Shown piece after piece: positions 28,541 through 36,376 of a stretch of DNA of 64,000 bases. A program made the translations under genes and the position numbers. Numbering within the stretch: position 1 is the first letter of the stretch; every line of letters starts with the position of its first letter. The notes beneath the pieces are model-generated. The model saw only the letters and a program-made list of their open reading frames with translations. It was not told the DNA's origin and ran no database searches. Origin of the DNA: JAUIIK01 sp041390865 (GTDB lineage: Bacteria; Chloroflexota; Chloroflexia; Thermomicrobiales; CFX8); the NCBI GenBank assembly GCA_041390865.1, contig JAWKPC010000004.1, positions 62,001-126,000 of the forward strand. The letters are read 5' to 3'.

Positions 28541-29365
28541 CTAATCTGTTGCAGCCGCTTCCTCGATCATCCGGAAGAGATCGTCATAGGTCTCGATACC
28601 GGTGACGATCTCGCCGTTCAACAGGATCGTCGGCGTCCCGTTGACGCCAAACGCGGTCGCCGCTTCACGGTCCGCGATGACCGCGTCCTGATAGATATTG
28701 CTGTCCATACAGGCGGTGAAACCGTCCATGTCGAGATCGAGATACTGGGCAATCAGATCGAACGTCGGGCGGGTCAGGCCCGGAACGTTCGGATTGTCGA
28801 CGTTGTAGAAGACCAGATCGTGATATTCCCAGAACATGCCCTGGTCCTCGGCGCATCGGACCGCCTCGGCCGCGAGCACCGATCCCTCACCCAGAAACGC
28901 ATAGTCCCGGAACTCGAAGGTCGCCTGACCGGTTGCAACAAACTGCTGTTCGATAACTGGTTCGACCACACGGGCGAACTGACGGCAGCCCGGTCACTGG
29001 AAGTCCCCGTATTCGACGATGCTCACCGGCGCGTCGGGGTTGCCGAGCACCCGCCCGTCACGAGGAATCGACTCATCACGCTCGGGCGGAATGACCAGTG
29101 CCGATTCGGGAGGCAGCTCCGTGGTCGGCGTCGCCGGGAGCTGATCGGCCGGCGCCAGCGTCGGCGTCACCAGCGGAGTCGGCGAGGGATCCTCCGACGG
29201 GTCGGTAGCCTCGGCGTCAGCTTCATCCGTGGTCGTCGCCGTCGATGTCGCTGCCGCACCGTCTCCAACTGTCGCATCATCATCGTCGTCATCGTCGCCA
29301 CACGCGACGACGAGCAACGAGCCGAGCGCCAGAATCAGGAACAGGAACGAAAGACGTCGTATCAA
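28541..29365 (-). CDS. DsbA-like thioredoxin-fold lipoprotein with in-frame TGA at the CxxC motif (probable selenoprotein)
   Basis: Two adjacent open frames are in the same phase, separated only by a TGA at 28994-28996. The first part (123 residues) has a lipoprotein signal with lipobox VVAC (Cys22), an acidic and Thr/Pro linker and VSIVEYGDFQ. The second continues PGCRQFARVVEPVIEQQF, then a full DsbA-like helical insert and the cis-Pro loop GVNGTPTILLNGE, ending at a TAG. Relatives have GDFQC-P-x-C here, so TGA replaces the first active-site Cys and would give U124-P-G-C127. Reading it as selenocysteine gives 274 residues. It would act outside the membrane as a thiol oxidoreductase. The alternative is a single base error or mutation. 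Confidence 0.8.
28958..28993 (-). promoter_or_regulatory. Candidate bacterial SECIS-like stem-loops just after the TGA
   Basis: On the mRNA strand, CGGGC (28992-28988) can pair with GCCCG (28975-28971) around a 12-base loop. Slightly further, TGGT (28968-28965) pairs with ACCA (28961-28958) around a CGA loop about 30 bases from the TGA, with G in the loop. Both lie in the window where bacterial SECIS elements bind SelB. The stems are short and I could not compute folding energy. Confidence 0.35.
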
Positions 29366-29388
29366 GAATGAACTCTCCAGTCAGTCTG

Positions 29389-30570
29389 CTAGCGCGAGAT
29401 AGTCCGGCCGCGCCGGCCGTAGTTCGAATCCGCCAGCCAGGGGTTCTCGCCACTGAACCGTGCGACGGTGAATGGAGACAGATCAGCCGTCTGGGGTTCG
29501 CCGTTAACGATCCACTCGGCGAGGCAACGCCCGATCGCCGGGGCAGTCTTGAAGGAACTGCCCGAGTCGCCGACCATGACGTAGAGGCCGTCGACTGCTT
29601 CGGGCTGATCGATAATCGGCCGGTGATCCGGGCTCATCGAATAGAGGCCCGCCCAACCACCGCGCATGATCGCGTCTCGATAGATCGGGAACCGGTTGCT
29701 CAATGCGTTGCGCGCCACTTCGATATAGGCGTTGTCGATCGTCTGATCGAAATCATTCGCGTCCCCACGAAGCGATCCCGACTCGGCACCTATAAGCGTC
29801 AGACCACCAAGATCGGCACGCATCCAGGCATCGTTGATCGCGTCGATCACCACCGGCTGGTGGCCGCGGAAACCGATCGGCTGCCGGAATAGCGCCACTT
29901 TGCTGCGCTGGGGGAAAAGCCCGAGATCGAGGCCGAGCGGATCCAGCAACTGTCCAGCACCGATCCCGGGCGCGGCCACGACCGTTCCGGTATCGATCCG
30001 GCCGTCGGTCGTCTGGACACCGGTGACCTTGCCGTCCTGAACGACGATCGACGTCACCGAGCATTGGGTCTTGATCTCGGCTCCCAGGGCAATCGCCGCC
30101 TGGGCGAATGCGTAGGTCGTCGCGTTGGGATCGGCCCAGCCGCTTTCCGGCTCGTAGGCCGCGGCGCCGATATCCTCCACATACATCTCGGGGAACAGTT
30201 CCTGGAGATCATCGTTCGAGATGATGCTGGTGTTGATCCCGATCTCCTGCTGATCGCTGACGTTCTTCGCCAGATCATCTTCATAACCCGGTGCGACCAC
30301 CTCGACGAAACCCGGCTGCTGCCAGCCGCAATCGCCGCCGACCTCGTCAGACCAGTTCTGAAAGATCTTCCGGCTTTCGAATGCCAGCTTCGACTCGTAC
30401 GGGTTCGTGTAGTGCATTCTGACGAGCGCCCCGGACTTCCCGGAAGCTCCCGAGCCAAGCTGACCGCGCTCGACGAGGACAACCTTGCCGGCTCCAAGCC
30501 GGGCCAGGTTAAATGCCGTGCTCGCGCCGTTGACTCCACCGCCGATTACAACAACATCTGCTGTTGCCAT
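29389..30570 (-). CDS. FAD-dependent oxidoreductase (DAO/sarcosine-oxidase beta family)
   Basis: The 393-residue flavoprotein begins with the dinucleotide-binding motif VVVIGGGVNGASTAFNLARLG, followed by VLVERGQLGSGASGKSGALVRMHY, typical of D-amino-acid, sarcosine and glycine oxidases. The C-terminal HRPIIDQPEAVDGLYVMVGDSGSSFKTAPAIG closes the FAD site. It oxidises a C-N bond of an amine or amino acid. A GGAGGAGGG site precedes the ATG. Only 23 bases separate it from the DsbA-like gene, so the two are probably co-transcribed. Confidence 0.9.
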   Translation of the reverse strand: MATADVVVIGGGVNGASTAFNLARLGAGKVVLVERGQLGSGASGKSGALVRMHYTNPYESKLAFESRKIFQNWSDEVGGDCGWQQPGFVEVVAPGYEDDLAKNVSDQQEIGINTSIISNDDLQELFPEMYVEDIGAAAYEPESGWADPNATTYAFAQAAIALGAEIKTQCSVTSIVVQDGKVTGVQTTDGRIDTGTVVAAPGIGAGQLLDPLGLDLGLFPQRSKVALFRQPIGFRGHQPVVIDAINDAWMRADLGGLTLIGAESGSLRGDANDFDQTIDNAYIEVARNALSNRFPIYRDAIMRGGWAGLYSMSPDHRPIIDQPEAVDGLYVMVGDSGSSFKTAPAIGRCLAEWIVNGEPQTADLSPFTVARFSGENPWLADSNYGRRGRTISR

Positions 30571-30638
30571 TCGCCCTCCTCCATATTGAACGGATCATAC
30601 CCAAGTGCCGGGAGGCTCCCCAAACATCCTCCTTAACG

Positions 30639-30670
30639 CCGGAGCGCCGGTTTGTAGACCGGCGCTCCGG
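30639..30670. repeat. Perfect 13-bp inverted repeat
   Basis: CCGGAGCGCCGGT and ACCGGCGCTCCGG flank a six-base TTGTAG loop between the Rieske and FAD genes. It could form a strong hairpin that ends or attenuates the Rieske transcript, but there is no T-run. It also has the look of a REP-type element. Confidence 0.6.
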
Positions 30671-30720
30671 GAAGGGTTGTGGAACGGGAGAGGCAAGGGG
30701 TCCTCAGCCCGGTGGGATGT

Positions 30721-32529
30721 CTAGTCGGCAGCCGCCGCCATCGCCTCGTTGTCCTCGGCGGATTCATAGATATTGTCGCCACGATGCAGCCGGATCGCCG
30801 TCTTCGCCGTCTGGAGCATCGCCCGCGAGGTCGGTGCCTTCGCTGCAAGATAGCGAGCGATCGCCACCATGACCCGATTCGCGGCCTCGGGTTGGAAATC
30901 GCGCAACTCGTTGAATAGCTGCGTCCCGGCTTCGAGCATCTGGTACGAGTGGAACTCGCCATCCTCACGCAGCAGGACATGGCCAAGCGTTGCGATCAGC
31001 GGTTTGGGGTTATGGCCCTGGGTGAGGTAGCGCCAGACGACGATTGCGGATTCGTCGACCCGCTGCTCTATGTCGGTCAGCTCCAACAGCTTGTCCAGCA
31101 AGTCGTCTGCGCCGGTCGGCTCGCGTTCGATGTTGCGGTTCTCCGGCAATCGTGCCGACGGCATGTTCAGGAAACGGTCGAGATAGATACTCATCGCGCC
31201 GTGGAAGACCCCGCGAATCAACTCGGTCGAAGGCGCGCGCTGCATCATCTGATGGACGGCGTTGTTATAGGTAAAGGTATGGAGGACGGTGATCCAGTCG
31301 GCGAACTCGTTCGATGTGTGAAAACGGGCGATGCGTAGCGCCGAGGCATAGCTGAGCGTGAGCGTCAGATCCGTCAGCGGCGCGCCGTTCGCGATCGCAT
31401 CACGAACCGCAGTGACGCTGGCCTCGGGATCGTCACCGAGCAAGACATCCGCCAGATTCTGCATCCCGTCGAACCAGTCGTCATCTCTCGGGGTATCGAG
31501 GGCCTCGTCAATATCCGCGAACGCCTCGTCCACAAGCTCGACGAGATCGATCGGGTAGCGCCAGGAATTCAACTCTTCCGATCGAGTGGCGTCGGTCAAT
31601 GATGGGATGATGCTCGGAAGGACCCGATCGGCGTTGTCCCAGCCGATCGAATCAAGCATCTCGCAGGCCTTGTTCACGAAATCGAAGCTATGACCGCCAT
31701 CGAGGAAGAAATGATCGGTCGCGGCCGCAGCCATCATATCGGCTATCCGGGTTGAATCCAGCCCGGCGTGAATCGCCGTCAAGATCGCCCGCTCGGCCCC
31801 ATCGCGGTCCCTGACTTCGACGAAATAGCGGAACCAGGTCTTCAGCCGCTCGGCGGGAACGTCGTGGGTCGGCAATTCGTCGAGCTGGAAGTGCGGCGGC
31901 TGCCCGGCACAGTCGCGGGCGACGTTGACCATACCGTGGTAGAGCGCCAGGACCTGATCGTCGGACTTGAGGTGCGGCAGCATGTTGTTCATCGCCGAGA
32001 GGATCGTCAGTCCGGAGCGCCAACCCTGGTCTCTATAGCGAGATCCGAAGACCGCGCCGACTTCGACGACTTCCTTCGGATCGACGCCGCTTTCGAGCAG
32101 CGCCAGGACCGACTTTACCGAAAGGAGATTCAGATTCTGCTCCAGGCCGTCGCTCAGCCTGCCAAGCCAGCGCGCTTTCCAGTCCGTTGTTGGCGGGATG
32201 ATGTTCACATAGACGATGCCGTCTTCGACCTTCGACTCATAGACCTGGACGTCATTGGCGAAGGGATCGAAGGTTCCGCCGCTTTCGAGGTCGAAACGCG
32301 CGTGATGCCAGTGGCAGGTGAGGATGCCGTCGCGGACGGTGCCCTTGTCCAGCGGAAATCCCATGTGCGGGCAGCGGTTGTCGACGGCGTACGGTTCGCC
32401 GTCACTGATGAACACGGCGATGCCGTGCCGGCCTCCCGAGACGACCGTTGGGCTCTTCATCCCCTCAAGTGGACCTACCTCGACGTATTTCTCACAGGTG
32501 CTGCTCTGAGTGTTGCTGGTCGCGGTCAT
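30721..32529 (-). CDS. Rieske [2Fe-2S] domain protein with long C-terminal helical region
   Basis: The first 110 or so residues of this 602-residue protein are a Rieske ferredoxin-like domain. The ligand pairs are Cys53-x-His55 (CPHMG) and Cys72-x2-His75 (CHWH), with the GTFDPF turn typical of dioxygenase-type ferredoxins. The remaining 490 residues contain no second cofactor site that I can see and look largely helical, with repeated pairs such as SAMNNMLPHLKSDDQVLALYHGM; the family is unknown to me. It could deliver electrons to a partner oxidase or be a self-contained sensor. The FAD gene downstream is 150 bases away. Confidence 0.85.
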   Translation of the reverse strand: MTATSNTQSSTCEKYVEVGPLEGMKSPTVVSGGRHGIAVFISDGEPYAVDNRCPHMGFPLDKGTVRDGILTCHWHHARFDLESGGTFDPFANDVQVYESKVEDGIVYVNIIPPTTDWKARWLGRLSDGLEQNLNLLSVKSVLALLESGVDPKEVVEVGAVFGSRYRDQGWRSGLTILSAMNNMLPHLKSDDQVLALYHGMVNVARDCAGQPPHFQLDELPTHDVPAERLKTWFRYFVEVRDRDGAERAILTAIHAGLDSTRIADMMAAAATDHFFLDGGHSFDFVNKACEMLDSIGWDNADRVLPSIIPSLTDATRSEELNSWRYPIDLVELVDEAFADIDEALDTPRDDDWFDGMQNLADVLLGDDPEASVTAVRDAIANGAPLTDLTLTLSYASALRIARFHTSNEFADWITVLHTFTYNNAVHQMMQRAPSTELIRGVFHGAMSIYLDRFLNMPSARLPENRNIEREPTGADDLLDKLLELTDIEQRVDESAIVVWRYLTQGHNPKPLIATLGHVLLREDGEFHSYQMLEAGTQLFNELRDFQPEAANRVMVAIARYLAAKAPTSRAMLQTAKTAIRLHRGDNIYESAEDNEAMAAAAD

Positions 32530-32744
32530 CGGTAGGCTCCCTGATCCTTTCCGGCTCCTGGCAATTCACAATGATCCCATCCTAGGAGCCTGCCGCATCA
32601 GCGCCCATCGGAAGAATGTCGTAAACGCGGTTCAGAACCGCATCCTGAAGCCGGACATAGACTGGCAGCCCAGGTGAGAGCGTAGCCCTGCCTGGACTAA
32701 GATCATCGGAGAACACTCGAATCAATGCGCAACAAGGAGTATCG

Positions 32745-33557
32745 ATGGCATCGACAATGACAACCGGCGTTGAAGAACGACTCGGCGGCGACATCCTTTT
32801 CCAGCGCGATGGCAGCGTTGCCTGGCTCACCTTCAACCGGCCGGACGCCCGCAACGCGCTGACCTTCGATATGTGGGAGGAGCTGGCCAGAGTCTGCGAA
32901 GAGCTGGCCGATGATCCCGACTTCCGGGTCCTGGTGCTTACCGGCGCCGGGGACCGGGCATTCGTCGCCGGGACCGACATCAACCAGTTCAAGGAGTTCA
33001 CCGACCGGCAGCACGCGATCGAATACGAGCAGCGCATCAGCATGGTGACGGATACGCTCGAGCGCTTTCCGCGGCCGACGATCGCCGCAATTCGCGGCTA
33101 CGCGGTCGGCGGTGGCGCGCAGATCGCCCTCGCCTGCGACCTTCGCGTCTGCACGCCTGACGCCAAATTCGGCGTGCCGATCGCCCGGACGCTCGGAAAC
33201 ACCCTGGCGGCCAGCGGAGTGGCGCGGATGATCGACCTGCTCGGCCCGGCGCGCGCCAAGGAGATCATCTTCACGGCCCGGATGATCGACGCGGAGACGG
33301 CCCACGCAGCCGGACTGGTCAACGACATCTTCGAGCCGGAGACATTCGTGGAGAGCGTCCAGGAACTGGCCAACACGATCGCCGGTCACGCGCCGCTGAC
33401 GATCCAGACCTTCAAGGAAACGGTACGCCGGATCCTCGACGAACGCGGTCCCGAACGCTATGAGGATCTGATCCTCAAGGCGTATATGAGCGAGGACTTT
33501 ATGGAAGGCGTCCACGCGTTCCTCGACAAGCGCAAGCCCGAATGGAAGGGCCGCTAA
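32745..33557 (+). CDS. Enoyl-CoA hydratase/isomerase family protein
   Basis: The 270-residue crotonase-fold protein shows FNRPDARNALTFDM at the start, the oxyanion-hole segments AGTDINQFKEF and GYAVGGGAQIALACDLRV, and DAKFGVPIART. It would hydrate or isomerise an enoyl-CoA in fatty-acid or aromatic-acid breakdown. A CAAGGAG site precedes the ATG. A CoA-transferase lies downstream beyond a toxin-antitoxin pair, in line with an acyl-CoA pathway. Confidence 0.93.
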   Translation: MASTMTTGVEERLGGDILFQRDGSVAWLTFNRPDARNALTFDMWEELARVCEELADDPDFRVLVLTGAGDRAFVAGTDINQFKEFTDRQHAIEYEQRISMVTDTLERFPRPTIAAIRGYAVGGGAQIALACDLRVCTPDAKFGVPIARTLGNTLAASGVARMIDLLGPARAKEIIFTARMIDAETAHAAGLVNDIFEPETFVESVQELANTIAGHAPLTIQTFKETVRRILDERGPERYEDLILKAYMSEDFMEGVHAFLDKRKPEWKGR

Positions 33558-33564
33558 GCAAATG

Positions 33565-33590
33565 CTAGGATCTGCTTAGCAGAATCCTGG
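33565..33590. promoter_or_regulatory. Inverted repeat upstream of antitoxin, candidate operator
   Basis: CTAGGATCTGC and GCAGAATCCTGG form 11 paired positions around TTA, with one bulged base and one G-T pair. The site ends 21 bases before the antitoxin start. AbrB-type antitoxins commonly repress their own promoter at such palindromes; this is inferred from position. Confidence 0.4.
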
Positions 33591-33611
33591 TATCGACATG
33601 AGGATCAGCAA

Positions 33612-33851
33612 GTGACCAGCACCGTCAAAGTCAGCAGCCGCAACCAGATCGTGATCCCCGCAGAGGCGCGCAAGGAGCTGGGAATAAAGCCGGGAGACGA
33701 GCTTATCGCGTCAGTACGAGACGGCTTGATCATCCTCATTCCCAAACCTGATGACATCGTCGCGCATCTGCGCGGTCTCCATAAGGAGATTTGGGAAGAC
33801 GTAGACACCGACGAATACATCAATCAGGAACGCGATGCGTGGCAGGACTAG
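33612..33851 (+). CDS. AbrB/MazE/SpoVT-type antitoxin
   Basis: This 79-residue protein has the swapped-hairpin AbrB fold signature: TVKVSSRNQIVIPAEARKELGIKPGDELIASVRDGLIILIPKP. The C-terminal tail (HLRGLHKEIWEDVDTDEYINQERDAW) is the usual toxin-wrapping segment of VapB antitoxins. It binds DNA through the N-terminal fold and blocks the PIN toxin encoded next. The start is GTG. The pair interrupts two acyl-CoA genes, which suggests insertion of a mobile module. Confidence 0.9.
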   Translation: MTSTVKVSSRNQIVIPAEARKELGIKPGDELIASVRDGLIILIPKPDDIVAHLRGLHKEIWEDVDTDEYINQERDAWQD

Positions 33852-34285
33852 CTGATGTGCTCCAACAGTATGCGGTTCTGGGAATAGACACGTCGCCGTT
33901 TATCTACGTCGTGGAAGATCATCCCCAGTTTGGAGATGCGTCGCAGCTGGTGCTCGATCGTTTGACCAGTGGAATGTCACGCGGGGTAACATCGGTCGTT
34001 ACGCTCATGGAACTTACGGTGAAGCCTCTGCGGGACCAACAGACCGAGGTTGCATACATGTATGCCGGATTGCTCGACTCACTCGAGAACCTGGAGATCC
34101 GCGCAATCCGCGCCCGGGATGCCTGGCGTGCCGGAAGCTTGCGCGCTTCGAATACGCTGAGACCAGCAGACGCCTTGCAGCTCGCCACCTGTATCGGGGC
34201 AGGCGCGGAAGTCTTTGTGACGAATGACCGCAGGTTTCGCCAGATCAATGAAATCGACGTGTTGATTCTCGCCGACTACACATAG
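33839..34285 (+). CDS. PIN domain ribonuclease toxin (VapC-like)
   Basis: The GTG at 33839 overlaps the antitoxin end by 13 bases and yields 148 residues starting MAGLADVLQQYAVLGIDTSPFIY. The acidic metal-binding residues of the PIN fold are in place: Asp in GIDTSPFIY, Glu in TLMELTVKP, Asp in RPADALQLAT and Asp in VTNDRRF. It would cleave RNA when free of the antitoxin. The arrangement and overlap are typical of type II toxin-antitoxin operons. Confidence 0.88.
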   Translation: MAGLADVLQQYAVLGIDTSPFIYVVEDHPQFGDASQLVLDRLTSGMSRGVTSVVTLMELTVKPLRDQQTEVAYMYAGLLDSLENLEIRAIRARDAWRAGSLRASNTLRPADALQLATCIGAGAEVFVTNDRRFRQINEIDVLILADYT

Positions 34286-34306
34286 AGAGATCGATTGGAG
34301 AGATTG

Positions 34307-35539
34307 ATGTCGGACACCACAGACGGCACGATGCCGCTATCCGGAGTACGCGTGCTGGATCTCGGCCGCCACCTGGCTGGGCCGACGGCCGGAATGTGGC
34401 TCGGGGACCTCGGCGCGGATGTGATCAAGGTCGAGTGGCCGCCGCATGGCGATCACGGACGGAGCGCCGGACCGCCCTTCTTTAATGACGAAAGCGCCTT
34501 CTTCATTTCGGCCAACCGGAACAAGCGCTCGATCGTCGTCGACTGCAAAGTTCCGGAGGGTCAGGAGATCTTCCGCAAGCTAGCCGCCGATGCCGACGTC
34601 GTCATCGAAAATTTCCGTCCAGGGGTCATGGAAGCCCTCAATATCGGCTACGACCGCATCTCGGAAACGAATCCCGGCATCATCTATCTCTCGATTTCAG
34701 GGTTCGGTGCCGACGGCCCGGTGGCCAGCCGGCCGGGCCTGGATCAGATCATCCAGGGCTTCTCCGGCCTGATGAGCGTCACCGGCTTCGAGGGCGGACC
34801 GCCGGTCCGGGTTGGCATCCCGATCGCCGACCTGCTGACCGGCCTCTTCGGCGCCTATGGCGTCCTTGCCGCCCTCCAGGCCCGCGAGCGCACCGGCAAA
34901 GGCCAGCGAGTTGAGACGTCCCTCCTTGAAAGCATGGTCGGCATGCTCGCTTTCCAGGCTACCCGCTATCTCAACGGAGCAGGAGTCCCGCCGCCTGCCG
35001 GAAATCACCACCCGATCAACGCCCCGTACGGCGTCTTCCGGGCCAGCGACGGCTACATCACGATTGGCGCGGCGGGCGAGAAACGCTGGCCGCAGATGTG
35101 CCAGATCATCGACGCGCCGGAGTTCCTGGAAGACGAGCGATTCAAGGACAACGGAGGCCGCTACGAGAACCGGGAGTTGCTGGCAGACATGATCAGCGAA
35201 AAGCTCCAGGCGAAGACAGTCGACGAGTGGGTCGAGATCTTCAACGACGCGAGCATCCCGTCCGGTCCGATCTACGACATGGAGCAGGCGCTGGAGCACC
35301 CGCAGATCAAGCATCGCGAGATGGTCGTCAACGTCGAGCACCCGACGATGGGCATCGCCCGGCTCCTCGGCCTTCCGGTGAAATTTTCGGACACCCCGGG
35401 ACAGGTCTTCGCGCCGCCATTGCTCGGCCAGCACACGGGGGACGTCCTCGCCGATCTCGGTATCGAGGAGTCGGAGATGCAGCACCTCGAAGAATCAGGC
35501 GTGATCGCACGCATAAAGCAGCCGTCCACACCGAGATAG
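34307..35539 (+). CDS. CaiB/BaiF CoA-transferase family protein
   Basis: The 410-residue protein follows a GGAGA site five bases before the ATG. It carries GVRVLDLGRHLAGPTAGMWLGDLGADVIKVE at the N-terminus, then NRNKRSIVVDCK, VVIENFRPGVMEALNIGYD, and PGLDQIIQGFSGLMS with the Asp region used for the CoA thioester intermediate. Family III enzymes move CoA between carboxylic acids (formate/oxalate, carnitine, benzylsuccinate types). With the enoyl-CoA hydratase it suggests activation and breakdown of a carboxylic acid. Confidence 0.93.
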   Translation: MSDTTDGTMPLSGVRVLDLGRHLAGPTAGMWLGDLGADVIKVEWPPHGDHGRSAGPPFFNDESAFFISANRNKRSIVVDCKVPEGQEIFRKLAADADVVIENFRPGVMEALNIGYDRISETNPGIIYLSISGFGADGPVASRPGLDQIIQGFSGLMSVTGFEGGPPVRVGIPIADLLTGLFGAYGVLAALQARERTGKGQRVETSLLESMVGMLAFQATRYLNGAGVPPPAGNHHPINAPYGVFRASDGYITIGAAGEKRWPQMCQIIDAPEFLEDERFKDNGGRYENRELLADMISEKLQAKTVDEWVEIFNDASIPSGPIYDMEQALEHPQIKHREMVVNVEHPTMGIARLLGLPVKFSDTPGQVFAPPLLGQHTGDVLADLGIEESEMQHLEESGVIARIKQPSTPR

Positions 35540-35591
35540 GACGCACGGTTAACGCAGCCTCGATTGCCGAGAACCTGGAGATGAGAGCTTT

Positions 35592-36281
35592 CTGAAAGCG
35601 CGTAGTGACCGGCCTGAAATCCTCGACTCATCGTCGTCGGTCTCCCGGGCAGATCTGACCGGCAATCTGCACGATATTCGACGCGCAAACAAGTTCTTCG
35701 GCGGTACGATGCCCGTTGTAAATGTCGTGTCGCGCCTGACCCGGCATCTCGAGCGTTGCGCCCTGCTCGACCTCGCTACCGGTTCGGCGGACATCCCGCT
35801 CGCCCTGGTGGAGCGCGCCGAGCAAACCGGCCTGGATCTCCAGATCGTGGCGACAGATCTACAGCCGGAGATACTCGCCGTCGCGCAAGCCGCCGAACGG
35901 CCGGGTAGGCTCCGGATCGAGCAAGCGGATGCCCGATCACTGCCATACGAGCCGGACGCCTTCGACATCGCGACCCTCTCGCTCGCGCTCCACCACTTCC
36001 ATCCCGGCGAAGCGGTCGAGGTGCTGTCGGAGATGCGCCGGGTCGCGGGATATGCGCTCGTCGTCAGCGATCTCGAGCGTTCGTGGCCGGGCTATGCCGG
36101 CGCCTGGTTGTTCGGGAATCTCACGACGAGAAATCGGCTGACCCGGCATGATGCCCCCCTCTCGGTCCGGCGCGCCTATACGCCATCTGAGGCAGTCAGC
36201 CTCGCTCATGCGGCCGGATGGCGGGACGTCCGTATAACGTCGGTGTTTCCATTCCGCTACATCATGGTGGGTCGTCCGTGA
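35592..36281 (+). CDS. Class I SAM-dependent methyltransferase, first gene of a ketosynthase cluster
   Basis: Motifs are LDLATGSADIPLALVE, TDLQPEILAVA, ARSLPYEPDAFDIATLSLALHHFHP, and a C-terminal ARRAYTPSEAVSLAHAAGW-like segment. The protein-like N-terminus (RADLTGNLHDIRRANKFFGGT) lies before the first ATG at 35709, and no ATG, GTG or TTG precedes it in frame. I therefore propose the CTG at 35592, after GGAGATGAGAG; a small upstream indel is an alternative. It probably methylates the product of the following ketosynthase set. The next gene begins 95 bases later. Confidence 0.75.
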   Translation: MKARSDRPEILDSSSSVSRADLTGNLHDIRRANKFFGGTMPVVNVVSRLTRHLERCALLDLATGSADIPLALVERAEQTGLDLQIVATDLQPEILAVAQAAERPGRLRIEQADARSLPYEPDAFDIATLSLALHHFHPGEAVEVLSEMRRVAGYALVVSDLERSWPGYAGAWLFGNLTTRNRLTRHDAPLSVRRAYTPSEAVSLAHAAGWRDVRITSVFPFRYIMVGRP

Positions 36282-36376
36282 GAAGATAGACAAGGTGGAT
36301 GACCGGCGAACCCATGGTCCGGTTTGTGGTCGCTCGACCGAGATCAACGTTTCCCCGGACAGGACAAGGTTGAAGT

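Noticed and set aside
28994..29365. Reading the first half of the DsbA-like gene as a complete 123-residue lipoprotein ending at TGA
   Set aside because: The frame continues in phase straight into the rest of the same thioredoxin-fold domain, so a natural end at this point would leave a protein with no active site and a second half without a start.
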